From positions 248,001 through 312,000 of the forward strand of contig JAJEKV010000102.1 in the NCBI GenBank assembly GCA_021234155.1: a stretch of 64,000 bases of DNA. The letters run 5' to 3'. A program made the translations under genes and the position numbers. Positions 30,640 to 41,750 of this stretch are shown here, piece by piece. The notes beneath the pieces are model-generated. The model had not been told where the DNA came from. It ran no database searches and saw only the letters and a list, made by a program, of their open reading frames with translations. How positions within the stretch are numbered: position 1 is the first letter of the stretch; each line of letters begins with the position of its first letter. This DNA comes from Isoetes taiwanensis. Lineage: Eukaryota > Streptophyta > Lycopodiopsida > Isoetales > Isoetaceae.

Positions 30640-30852
30640 AGCACACCAGCCCTACCGGGCCTACAGCCTTTCCTCAAATTCTAGCCTATCCACGTGGTGG
30701 CTTATTTTTCACCATCGGATCTCTGCTTTCGCAAATCTAAGGCCAGGGAAATTAGAAAATCGGCTTGCATACGGAGATGGAAAGGGTGAAAGGAATAACT
30801 TCTTCTTGCATCGGGCTTGTGCTAGTGACTTCCTTTGATGTGCCCTCCATCG

Positions 30853-31075
30853 AACTTTTGTGAAGGAGACGACACAGGTGCCGTTACACTGGATATTGGA
30901 TATGGCAAACTTTTTCACGGTTGAATGAAGCAGCAAATTTTCAAAACTTTGTGAAGGAGACGACACAGGTGCCGTTACACTAGATATTGGATATGGCAAA
31001 CTTTTTCACGGTTGAATGAAGCAGCAAATTTTCAAACTTTTTCACGGTTGAATGAAGCAGCAAAATTTTTCAGGG
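30853..31075. repeat. tandem repeat of ~97 bp, 2.4 units
   Basis: TTTGTGAAGGAGACGACACA through GAATGAAGCAGCAAATTTTC is repeated at 30853 and 30950, followed by a partial third unit starting AAACTTTTTCACGG. It lies in the 5' region of Helitron-like element 1. Confidence 0.85.
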
Positions 31076-31318
31076 ATTGTGCTCTGGGAAAGGAATCGAT
31101 TTCCCACCCAAATCGCCCAACTGTAAGCTGAAAATCTTGTAAATACCTGGCCCCAGCTCCGGTAATTCTGAGTTAAGCCTAATCTTCAGATATAATTCGG
31201 CTCTATCTAAAGGTATCTACTCTTAAGCGGGCCAATTCCTAGGCCTTTTTTTAGGAAGCCCATTATAGGGTGGAAGGTTACGAAGCTACCGTATGCTGGA
31301 AGGTTACGAAGGGAATAT

Positions 31319-32600
31319 GCTGTCATATTGTCCTTTCCAGAATCTGCTAACCAGGAAAGCAGTAGTTCTGAAGGTGGAGTACATAGGCCTGCTCCTCTGC
31401 TTGTCATTTAGCCTAAATCTCCTCCTTAATCTCATAAATATCTTTCTTATTATGGAGGTATGTATTCAGTGGATGCAGATGTCCATGAGGAAACAATCAC
31501 GTCATCTATATTGAGCATCTTAAGCTCTTTAGCATTTGCAGTGGCAGCATGCAGTATTGGAAAATGCTTGGCATATTTGCTTCATTATCCATTTGAAGGT
31601 TAGTCATAGCATTTTGTGTTCTTTATTGGTTCTATTGATCCGTTTGCTATGCTTTAACTTTAACATATAGAATGTTGCTTCATTTGTTCCAGGGTTTGGC
31701 CTTGCATTGATGATTTTAGTTGCAGCATTATTTTCTGCTTTGGTTGCCAGGCTTTCTTGTACAACTGGAACAAGGATCTATCTGTATGCTCAGATGAATA
31801 ATTTGTTAGCAGGTCTATCGTTGTGTAGCTTTCTTACAAGGTCAAAGCCGTTTACCATTGAGCTCACATTAAACATAAGTTGGGTAGCTTTTACGTAAGA
31901 GATGCTTTATCAGCAGCAAAGACAAATAAATTGCAGCACCTATCTAGCATTGCTGCTCTAGAGCGCTCCGTTAAATAGAAATTGTGTAGCTTTTATCTAA
32001 GGTCCCAAGTATTCATCTAACCACTCTAGTTCTTGCAACAGGCATTAAAATTGAGCTCCCGAACACTTTTGGCAGCTGGAATGATTGTGGATAACATAGC
32101 CATGGCATTTTATTTTGCTGTCATATTGTCCTTTCCAGAATCTGCTAACCAGGAAAGCAATAGTTCTAAAGGTAGAGTGCATAGGCCGGCTCCTCTGCTT
32201 GTCATCTAGCGTAAATCTCCTCCTTAATCTCATAAAATCTCTTTCTTATTATGGAGGTATGTATCTAGTGGATGCAAATGTCCATGAGGAAACAATCAAG
32301 TCATCTATATTGAGCATCTTAAGCTCTTTAACATGAGCATCTGCAGTGGCAGCATGCAGTATTGGGAAATGCTTGGCATCTTTGCTTCGTTATCCATTTG
32401 AAGGTTAGTCACATCTTTTTGTGTTCTTTATTGGTTCTATTGATGTTATGCTTTAACATATAGAATGTTGCTTCATTTGTCCCAGGGTTTGGCCTTGCAT
32501 TGATGACTTTAGTTGCAATATTATTTTTTCTTTGGTTGCCAGGCTTTCTTGTAAAACTGGAACAAGGATCTATCTGTATGCTCAGATTTGCAACAGGGCA
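31319..32600 (+). pseudogene. DUF819-type membrane protein exons, partly duplicated
   Basis: The exon starting at 32042 (after CTTGCAACAG) encodes ALKLSSRTLLAAGM, IVDNIAMAFYFAVILSFPES and a Ser/Asn-rich linker. This matches my memory of plant DUF819 proteins (LAAGMAADN-x-AMA-x-YF). The next exon has DANVHEETIKSSILS and VAACSIGKCLASLL, and a third has FGLALMTLV. The block from GCTGTCATATTG occurs twice with offset 798 (31319-31805 and 32117-32586). Intron words between exons are kept, so genomic DNA rather than mRNA was captured. Cargo of Helitron-like element 1, not functional. Confidence 0.65.
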
Positions 32601-32666
32601 AGTTTTTTGTAAGTTATCCAAGTCTACTCAAGGTTTTGTGATTTTTTGCTAGCCCTTTATTGCAAC

Positions 32667-32780
32667 ATGTCTAGATTACCAAAGGAAACGTTGAAAGCTG
32701 AGGCCATTAGGCTAGGGAAACGTCCTCTAGCAGAGACCTCTGATATGCTGCCAGATGCCATTGTTGATTTTGAAGACTAG
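32667..32780 (+). pseudogene. short ORF of unknown origin in Helitron-like element 1
   Basis: ATG to TAG, 37 residues beginning MSRLPKETLKAEAIRLGKRP and ending PDAIVDFED. It could be the end of a captured exon. No domain is recognised. Confidence 0.3.
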
Positions 32781-35700
32781 TCCCATGCTTTGGGCTAGAT
32801 GGTTTGTATTTTCATTTCTATACCAGGCTTTGTCATTCTATAACAGCTTTGAGGTTTATTGGATTTGAGGTTCCCATCTGGTTTGTTGGCTAGAGACTGC
32901 ATCTCCATTTCAGGGTAAGTAGCTGGAGGCCGCATCTCTGTCTCAACTATTTGATGCAAGATGTCTTTTGCAACTAGAACCAAAGCTTCTTATGCTTATG
33001 GAAGTCTGTTGATTCTATTATACCAAACTTCTGATCATACATTTTGTTAAGCATCCTGATGTCTGATTATGGGATGCAAGTTGGAAGCTTCTTCATTTAT
33101 TTATCTTAGAGTTGCAGGCTAGTACCGTTTTTTTATTATTGCATTTTAGATGGCCCCTTCACTTGTTCAACGCCTCACACATCTCACTAGATACCTCAGT
33201 AAATAGCAACAAGCATGCTTGTAAGTGCTTGGTTCTTATCGTTGCAATAATTCTAGTTCTCAAGCTACTCTGGCTAAATATGTAAGTTTGTAAATGCTTG
33301 TTTCTTGTCAGTTGCAATATCTGTACCAAAGACTTTAGAAAATGTGGCATGAGTATTTGTCCATTAGAATAAGTATTGTGATGATTGGTTGCACCTTCGT
33401 GTAGCATATGAGGTAAGAGTCCTTAGGAAAAACATGTAAAACATGTAAGTAAGAGGGCACCATGTAATTATTCTGTGACCTGTGCTGGTTAGATGGGGCA
33501 TAAAACTATTGGAATTTGGACGATTGATTCAGGCTTGGACTTAGAGATATACTCTTGCTATAATTTATGTACTCGACACATTCAGAAAAGGGATTTAGTT
33601 GCATATCTATGTGCAATTTTCATAAGAACAGCCATAAATGAATTATTTACCTGAAATTCCATATATCACCTTGCATCAAACAACATATGCTTTTTATGGA
33701 GGCAACATTGTGGGTGTTTCCAGTGATAAGGTTTTATTTTTCCTCACAAATGTTGTTATAGAGTAGCCTTTTTTGCAAAATAAGTTGCAATGTGCTATGC
33801 TCTTGACATATTTACCTGGTGCACTATTTCCAATGTGCTTTTTTGCACTTGAATTGTAGAATCTTGGCATAATCTAGAAGTATGTGGAGAGGCGTCCAAG
33901 GATCGTTTCTTATGTTCCTTCATTGGTGAACCTGGAAATCATGGTACTACATTTTCAGAAGCTAACTGAACCATCCTGATATGCCCCTCTCCCCCACTTT
34001 TCTAATTATAGAACCTGGTTCGTATCTAATTCTTTGCTTAACTTTTAGCAGGAGATGGCATGATCTTTACAGGTTGTCTCTAATGGATTTGTGCAGACAT
34101 TTGAGATTGCAGCAGGATTCTTGCCGATTCGAGATGAAACAAGGTGCTTCCCTCAGGAATTCAATTTCCCTGAACAATGGTTGAGAAGGCAGTCCAAACC
34201 TTTTTAGTTTTATATAAATTTGGAATTTTGCTACAGCATTATTCATGTGAGAGCAGTTGCTTCTTTTCTCAATGTTTGGAGCATACCTGAGAAAAATAAG
34301 GACATTAGCTATTAGCTATTCTGACATATGCAGTCATATAGAAGCATTGCACATGGAGACCAGTCTTTGTTCTACTTCATTCCTTAGATTTTTTTCTTAG
34401 GTAAGTACATGGTTCAACTAAAAGAAAATTGGTTGATCAATTCTCACAGGTCCTTTGTTGAACTCCATCCAGGAATCCTGCTACAAAGAATGTAGCTAGA
34501 TTTCAAAATCTGTTCGAACTAAATAGAATCTATGCTTTAGACGTCGGCATGTTCATATATTGACATGATGTCATTTTTAATTACTTGCACATGATTGTGT
34601 GTGTGCAGCCCAGGAACTTCAGCTGGAAAACCAATCCCTGTATGTGGAGAAATAGGTATGTTCCTTGCTACAAAAAGATTGGAAATTACAGTTGCAAATA
34701 ATGTCCTAATATGCCTTTCGTATGGTTCACTCATTTTGCATCTTGGAGTTTTAAAGCTTTCAGCTCATGTGCTGCCGTAAGTGGGAATTTGCAAAATCTC
34801 TCTGAGATTTATTTGAAAGGAAATGTATTTTAGTGTTTATTGCATATCTGGATTAATTGGATCAGCCTTTCTATGACAGTAAATGCTATCTTTTATTTAC
34901 AAAAAAATTAGCAAAGCCCTATCTCAGTTTTTAGGTGCACTTGTTGGCAGCATGTTAGGAAAAACTATAGGAAGAATTGCAGAAAATACTGTTCTTGACC
35001 AATGAATGGTTCCAACTGAGATCATTATGTTACTTGAATAACACAATGTCTGCAATACAAAAGTTGTTTTCAGTCAATCTGCAGTTGTTGCCATTCTTTA
35101 CATGAGTTACGTATATAATGATAGGTATGATACTATCATGCTATATATGTTTTCTGTTTTATTGTCTATATCTAATTGACAAGTTTTTAGTGCAGAATTG
35201 TGAAAGACATCCACATTTCGGCATTGCTTGAGCATTTCATTCTTCTCAATAATTCTCTATTTACTGCTTGTACTACAAGCATGATTATATTGTCTCATTT
35301 CATAATCCTTTACATTCTGGTTCGAGAACAGTTTGAGCAAGTTCGTGCCTCTCACAATACCGAGGCTGAAAGGTTGTTTCTGGAAATTTTGCATCAGTGC
35401 AATCGGAAAGTCTCATCTCACCTCCAACACCCAAGTCTATATTGGTTTGGATGTTCCAAAAAAATGTCTTTGTTCAATGTCTTTAATGCATGTCTATTTT
35501 TTCTTTGTGAATAACGACTCTTGTTATATCTGAATGACAAGAAACTAAACACGCCAATGCATATACAAGATTCTTATGTTTGCTTATTGGAAGAACCCTC
35601 GTTCGGCAAATATAAATATTGCTTCAACTCAAGCCCTAAAGCATTGTCCCTACATTGCATCAAATCTGCTTAAGCATAGTATTATCAAGGTTATACATAG

Positions 35701-36023
35701 ATGGCTTATCCTCTATAGTCTTCATGCTTCGTTTAAAAATTTTAAATGGCTTATCCTCCAAATATTTCATACAACCAAGAATAAGAAAAAAGCTAATCAA
35801 TTAAAAAGAAAATCCAATAAGAACAAGCCATCATGACAGGCTACAAAAATCTATCAGTCAACGTGTCCAAAATAAGAAAGTACAACCTTCTAAATAGCTT
35901 TAACTTTGACTTTGGATACAAGGGAAAAAGATTAGCCAACAATCACAATCTAGTGATACCAAGCCTAAATAAAAACTTAAAAAGTATTACTTTGCTAAAG
36001 CCTTCTGGTGTGCCTTTTGCTAG
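32781..36023. other. intron-like interior of Helitron-like element 1
   Basis: AT-rich with many T-runs and possible short exons, for example VVSNGFVQTFEIAAGFLPIR (34074-34136) after TTTACAG and PGTSAGKPIPVCGEI (34608-34652) after GTGTGCAG. I do not recognise the proteins. Confidence 0.4.
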
Positions 36024-36031
36024 TTTTTTTT

Positions 36032-38175
36032 AGCACACCAGCCCTACCGGGCCTACAGCCTTTCCTCAAATTCTAGCCTATCCACGTGTAATTTCCATGT
36101 CATCAAAATCTGATGTGGCTTATTTTACATCATGAGATCTTAGTTTTACAAGGCCAGTAAAATTAAAAATTCGGCCAAAAATAGGCACGGAGAAATTTTC
36201 TTGAAGCGCCCAAAAGGGCCGCTGTCTGCCTGCGACTGCAAAAAAGGGGCGGCCCTGCTCCAAGCAGCGGCCGGAGCCCCAGATCCATGGCGGCCTATGG
36301 TCGAATCCCATGGCCAGATCCCTGGCCGGATCCCCTGCTCCGTGGCGGCCCAGATCGGGCCTGGCTTGGTCGGCTTCCCTGCATCTGGCTACGATCTGCC
36401 CCTTGTGCTATGCCTGCAAAGAAAGAAATCCCAGTACTGCAGCTTAATTTGAAATGGAGGCCGTTTTGTGCAAGGCAAATTGCAACGTTATCTTAGATGG
36501 GTTTGGAGGGAGCGCTAGACGTGGGAGTGAAGAGCATATAAAAAGCCTATCACAAACCTGGACAAAAGGATCCCTAGCTACCCAGTGGCATAACGTTTCT
36601 TTAGCTTGCAGGTTTCTTATTGTAACTTTGCTTTCTGCATGACAACTTCTATATGGTAACCTATAACTAGCTAATTTTTATGACAATGAATGTGCATTAC
36701 AAGATTGCTGTTTCTGTTTCTTCAGGGATTTCTTATGGTGCTAGTTATACTGTTGAAGCTTATGCCCTAAAAATTTTCGTTTTGCAGAAACATCTCTATG
36801 ACATATCAAAATGCCCAACACTTAAGAACTGCAGCCGTGTTGGCAGGTAATGACTTAGTGGCTTCTAATAGTACTATGGAAATAGATAAATCATTGAGCT
36901 CAAGGATTGCAGCTCTTCGACCATCAAAGACTATGGCTATTTCTGATCAAGCCACAGCACTTGTTCAAGCAGGTGTTCCAATTATCAGGCTGGCTGCTGG
37001 GGAACCCGACTTGTCGACTTCCACCTGTCGTAGCTGAGGTCTTAATTGCTTTGATGTTACATAGCTTTGATTTTTAAAGGATTCAATAGAAAGTAGTTCA
37101 AGTAGTTGAATTTCGTCCTATAGGGAAAATATCTGAGACAAAAAATGATGATTTTGCATTCCAGATTTAACTAGTTGTGGATGAAGTAGTGGTTGCAATC
37201 ATGAATAGTCCCGGTACAGTTTTGTTGTAATGCAGATCTGAAGCTCCAATGCAATAACAAATTTTGTTTTTTGGATGTCCAGATGGAATCATGCCATTAT
37301 AAAATGAGGAAATAATGATAGCACCCACATATTGGTGGTAAATTGTTGTTTTTGGCTATAGAACATCATCATATTTTGTGAAGAGGTACATTTAGCTTTA
37401 AATTAGACCAATATGGTCTGTACTAGACCATAAAATTGTATAGTTTCATTGTATAAACATTTTATGAGCAATGTTGTAACAATCAACTTGAACTGTATTG
37501 CTGAAACAAAGTGTAATTGTACCACAATAAATTGTGTCTTTACCAAAGACCGCGAACTTTGCTTTATGGATAACTTTCAATACATACTGTGTGCATAAGC
37601 ATATTTTATAAGGGAATATATGAAGTTTGATCATGCACACATATTTTATAAGGGAATATATGACGTCTGATCAGTGCCAGTGCCGAAGCATCTTTCAAAA
37701 ACTATAAGTATTTTGCAGTTCCAAAGTAAACCAAAGTGCAAATGCCTAGGCCATGGTAAGGATACAGAAAAAGCATTTCGTTCAATGCAAGTAATTCTCT
37801 CATACACTGAAATGCTTACAAAATTCTCAAACATAACTAGTTTAACTAGGCACGATGAGGTACTTGTACACATGCTGTAAACTGGCTAGGAGCTTCCTTC
37901 AAAAGCCCTACCGGGCCTACATTCTTTCCTCAAATTCTAGCCTATCCACGTTGCACTTCCACCTCAGCAAAAAGTGATGTGGCATTAGTTTCCACCATTA
38001 GATCTTCTTTCTAGATCTAGGGCCATGAAAATTAGATAACTGCAAAAAATGGCATGAAGATGGCACCAGGCGCAGTGTTCGGACGTAGCATAAAATACCT
38101 TTGTGCAGCCTAAATCAACTACCAAGCCTTAACCAATTTGACCTTGCTAAAGCCTTCTGGTGTGCCTTTTGCTAG
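36032..38175 (+). mobile_element. Helitron-like element 2, abutting element 1
   Basis: It starts with the same AGCACACCAGCCCTACCGGG only eight T bases after the CTAG of element 1 and ends with the same GTGTGCCTTTTGCTAG at 38175. A third 5'-end-like copy (GCCCTACCGGGCCTACATTC) lies inside at 37902. After the ends, element 2 and the inner copy share more sequence than either does with element 1, suggesting serial insertion into each other's T-runs. A GC-rich block (36195-36420) may be a captured first exon or promoter. Confidence 0.65.
36787..37040 (+). pseudogene. captured exon of plastid prephenate/aspartate aminotransferase
   Basis: After TTTTGCAG the frame encodes MEIDKSLSSRIAALRPSKTM then AISDQATALVQAGVPIIRLAAGEPD. 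This is the conserved N-terminal stretch of bacterial-type (class I beta) aspartate aminotransferase / prephenate aminotransferase, a plastid enzyme of the arogenate route to Phe and Tyr that uses pyridoxal phosphate. After GEPD a frameshift garbles the expected FDTP, but PPVVAE is legible in another frame before a donor-like site. A single exon within Helitron-like element 2, so a captured fragment and not a working gene. Confidence 0.8.
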
Positions 38176-38699
38176 TTTTTTTTTTTTGAAATTTTGTTTT
38201 GTTTTGTTATAGGATTTGTGCTATATTATATGTTTTATATGATATTCATGAACTTGCCAATGGTTTCGAATTTTTATTTATTTTTTCAAACAAAGAAAAC
38301 ATCTTCTCCCATAACATACCAAAACAATTATTAGATTGACCACTTTATATTTAAATTAATATCTAAGTTTACTTTGACCTAATAACATGCTTTTATTTAT
38401 CCTCTTGTTGAGTTTTCCTTGACACTCATATTATACCAATTATGACATATCATGTGACATGATGTAACATTTGTAAAGACCTTGTGAAAAATCCTATGAT
38501 TTGAAAGGGTTCATTGATGGCTTTATTTTAGCCATTTGGCATACAAGCTATCTTCCTTACAATACATATGTAAATATCTCATAATAACAAGCAGATTTGT
38601 CTAAATAGGCATGTTGCAGTGCTCACTTATGTTACGCACATACTTTTGAAATTGCACTTCCAAACGCATATATAATTGATCTTAAAATCCACTGAAATA

Positions 38700-39986
38700 T
38701 ATTGTTATAGTTGCATTGAGTTAGGGGAACATATGCTTTAATGAAGTTATATGAATATAAGCTTTTAATGCTAATGGCCTGCCTTGGGAAAAGCTGTCGG
38801 CAAGATTGTTATAGCTAGGGGTCCCTGCGGATCTATAGAATGCAGCGTATAGACTATTAGTAGATAGCCCAACCATTTGGCAGTAGTATTGGGGTCCACT
38901 AAGGCTATCCTCTGTCTCCAACACTATTCGGACTCTACATTCTAAGGTAATCCTCATATCATCGTCATGTCAGCTAAGACCTCCCCTTTCAGTTATCAGA
39001 GGCAAACTACGGAAGTGACACCCACCTACAAGTATTTGGGAGTGGAATCTCCTTCTATAGTGTTTTGGGACACTTCCATCCGGTTAAAAGGGATAATGGG
39101 CTAGAAGGCACTGTATGCAATGCAAAACAACAGCCACAAAGCGGAGCTGTATGATTGGGCCCATCAGTCCCACTTGTTTAAAGTCTTGGTGGAGCTTGTC
39201 CTTCTATATGGGATCTAAGTCTGGAGGAGTATCCCTTGCTATCTAGAATGACTTGGAGCAGGTGCAGAAAGCCTTCTTGGCACAAGCACTAAAATTAAAG
39301 TCCACGGTCCAATATTAAATCCTATTGCAATAGACAGGTTTATAGAGGGTAGCCCTTAATCGCTACATCATCTACTTTCAAAAGGTGGTCAATACGGATG
39401 ATGCTCGTCTCTCAACTTGGCTTACACCATGGCAATGGAGCCATTGCACTTCAAGGTCTGCTGAAGGGAAAGTGGAGCTCAGTGGCTGGCCAGGTGGAAT
39501 ATGCATAAGCACAGGTATATGCAGGCGCAAAAGAAGCAGATTGCCATAGCTTGAGACAGTACTTTGATGCTTGCTTTCTTAGCAAGCTTTGGGGTGCCAG
39601 CGCCCTTGACATATCAAGACAACACATTACCAGCACCGCATAAATCCCACATTGAGACAAGGTTCACAATGCTACCTGCGTACCCATCTGCCCATGAAGA
39701 ACTGCAAACTCATTGCTTTGATTTGCTCGAGTGCACACCGTCTCCGAATGGAGACAAGCAGATGGAGCGGGACATGGTTTATCGGTGCTGCCAAGGGGGG
39801 AGACATTGAAGATTAATGTCACATTTTGCAAAACTGTCCAGCATATATGAACAAATTCAGACACGCTACGCTAAGTTGGTCAGGCCCGACCTACTGCTGC
39901 ATGTCCTATTGAACACGGCTTCGATACAAATGTTGGGATCATATCTTTAGGAGGTCATGGATATGCGGGCTCCTCTATGGCCTCGA
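38700..39986 (+). mobile_element. relic LINE, copy A
   Basis: Plus-strand pieces in several frames: SAKTSPFSYQRQTTEVTPTY then KYLGVES, KALYAMQNNSHKAELYDW then AHQSHLFKVLVELVLLYG, WLTPWQWSHCTSRSAEG, and a terminal RCCQGGDIED...CHILQNCPAYMNKFRH module. It is the same LINE type as 26699-29376. It is old: shared with copy B up to 39604/63542. Its end at 39986 coincides with the start of duplicated unit B, so the duplication junction fell in or at this LINE. Confidence 0.7.
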
Positions 39987-40190
39987 ATACACTCTAGATA
40001 CGATAACTCTGTTATCTCCAGAAACAGAAGCGAAGTAAAATCGAAATATTTGAGCAAATTGCCTAAGTAACGAGTAGGCCTATACTTGTAGAGCAATCAG
40101 ATTCAATTGTGTTAAACCTGTGAAATCCCAAATGCAACCCAATCCAAGTCCACTCCAAGTCTGCAACCAGGCGACCATACCGATAATGCG

Positions 40191-40532
40191 ATATAGGCAA
40201 CGCCATGCCAAGAAACAAACATTCTCACAATAGATTAACACTCTCGACAATACTGCCTGCTCGCCAGCATGCCTATTCTCACCCGGTCTGAACCATAAGA
40301 CTGTCCATCTACGGGGGAGAGGGGGGAGGGGCCATCAAACCAAAGCCGGCCCTGAGCATAATATTTTAAGCCCTTCCAGATAAAAAAAATAAAAAACTCA
40401 AGCTGTCTTTGCTATCAGGTCCATACATGAGAGATCTGCAAAACAGAGGCACAGAAAGTCATGAAGCTTCAAAATGGAACAGTAGCCTTAAAAAAAATAA
40501 AAAATAAAAAAATAAATGAGAGGTTTACCTTG
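40191..40532. other. 342-bp segment present only in copy B
   Basis: It separates GCGACCATACC from TTGCAAATCTC, which in copy A are joined by AAGTTTATT. It has two AAAAAATAAAAAA-type runs and a GGGGGAGAGGGGGGAGGGG run. No ORF or TE signature; it could be an insertion in B or a deletion in A. Confidence 0.5.
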
Positions 40533-40769
40533 CAAATCTCTTAAAATGCTTTACATGGGCTTTCCATCAATGCGGACTACAAAAAAGTGGCAAATAAAAT
40601 ACCTATCCTCGGAAGACATTTTGTATCCATTGCCTCTTCCTCGGGGTGGTCTAGTGGGGGTACTCTTATTGCTTTTAAAATGAATGTTAATTTTACGTAC
40701 TTCACAGCAGATAAGTATGCTCGTTGGGCAATTATTAAGTGGCTTGAGGGAGGATAGGAATGGGGGATT

Positions 40770-41750
40770 GTGAATGTCTATGCCTCAAACCAACCATCTC
40801 AGAGAGGTGCTCTGTGGGCCACAATAAGAAACAAGATAAGGAATCTTGGTGGTTTGCAAGTAGCATGGTTGCTGCTAGGAGACTTTAATATGGTAGAGCA
40901 GGCAGAGGATCGCTCCGGCCCTGGTGCGCAGATTGTGCAGGGTTTTGAGAGGGACCAATGGTCTAGATTATTGCAGGATTTGGCTATGGTAGAGGTGGAA
41001 GGAGATTTGTCTTTCACATGGTGCAATAGACAGATCGGGGCGGGGCGGGTCTACGCCAGACATGATAGATGTTATGCCTCTCCTCGCACATTGGATGAAG
41101 TACCCTCTCTGCATAGGAACAACATTCTTTCCATCTCCATTTCAGATCATTATCCTCAATTGTTGTGTAGCCAGAATACTTCTACCCCCAAATCCTCCAG
41201 AACAGTGTTTTGTCTGAACACCCGCTTCTTGACAGATGAAGTCTTCTCGTCTCATTGTCGGGACTTGTGGCTCAATACCTTCTCCTCTCTGAGTGGAATG
41301 GCAGGCATGGTGGCAGCATTGGCTAGGGTTAAACGTTTTGCTAAGGCTTTTGATAGGCAGCGAGTTCAGCAGGAGCGACATGAACTCCACTTACTCTATA
41401 GAGAGTTGATGCAGATTCAGGCTGCCATACTGCAGCAGATCATATCTCTAGAGCAGGTCAAAGTTAAGGAAGCTCAGGTGAAGTCTGGACTTATTTGGCT
41501 GAAACAAGGAGACACGAGCTCTTGGTTTTCTTTTAGGGGCAAAGAAGGCGTCGATATGCGACATCAATGGCATCCCCTTACTTTGTCAGATGGTCGTAAA
41601 TTGGAGGATCTTACTGATCTCCAGAGGTATGTGCACGGCCATTTTTCAATGTTCTTGCTAAGCAGTCGTTTTAATACGAGCAAGAAATGCAGGATCTGGT
41701 TTTGGCAGCTGTTAAGCCATCTATCTTGCATCATCAGCGTGATAGTTTAG
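40770..41750 (+). pseudogene. L1 ORF2, endonuclease region, copy B
   Basis: Same motifs as copy A (LLGDFNMVEQ, YARHDRCYAS, SDHYPQLL). The linker reads LIWLKQGDTSSWFSF and then GVDMRHQWHPLTLSDGRKLE in a longer open frame. This stretch (41516-41570) differs from copy A by several clustered small changes. Confidence 0.85.

Larger units (their letters stand above)
30640..36023 (+). mobile_element. Helitron-like element 1 carrying DUF819 exons
   Basis: Begins AGCACACCAGCCCTACCGGG after a T-run and ends GGTGTGCCTTTTGCTAG before a T-run. The ends share inverted GCACACCAG/CTGGTGTGC. In copy B the T-run is uninterrupted (62118-62134). A CTAG end, T-tract target and asymmetric terminal inverted repeats fit the Helitron2/Helentron type. 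The interior is intron-rich plant gene sequence, including duplicated DUF819-like exons. No Rep/helicase is seen, so it is non-autonomous. Confidence 0.7.
3926..39986. repeat. segmental duplication, copy A
   Basis: Sequence from 3926 onward is found again from 39987. Aligned blocks by direct comparison: 3926-4124 with 39987-40190; 4125-4270 with 40533-40670; 16371-21312 with 40666-45812; 21313-22840 with 49167-50672; 23360-24031 with 50673-51332; 24354-24690 with 51340-51677; 24690-26698 with 53690-55685; 29377-30498 with 55690-56858; 30500-30639 with 61990-62120; 38176-39604 with 62130-63542. All gaps between blocks are explained by insertions in one copy. The right edge of copy A abuts the left edge of copy B, so the arrangement is head to tail. 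Confidence 0.9.

Noticed and set aside
30640-38175. Simple TIR DNA transposon based on GCACACCAG inverted ends
   Set aside because: No target-site duplication distinguishable from the T-run, no transposase, and the CTAG end plus T-tract target suit a Helitron-like element better; kept only as moderate confidence.
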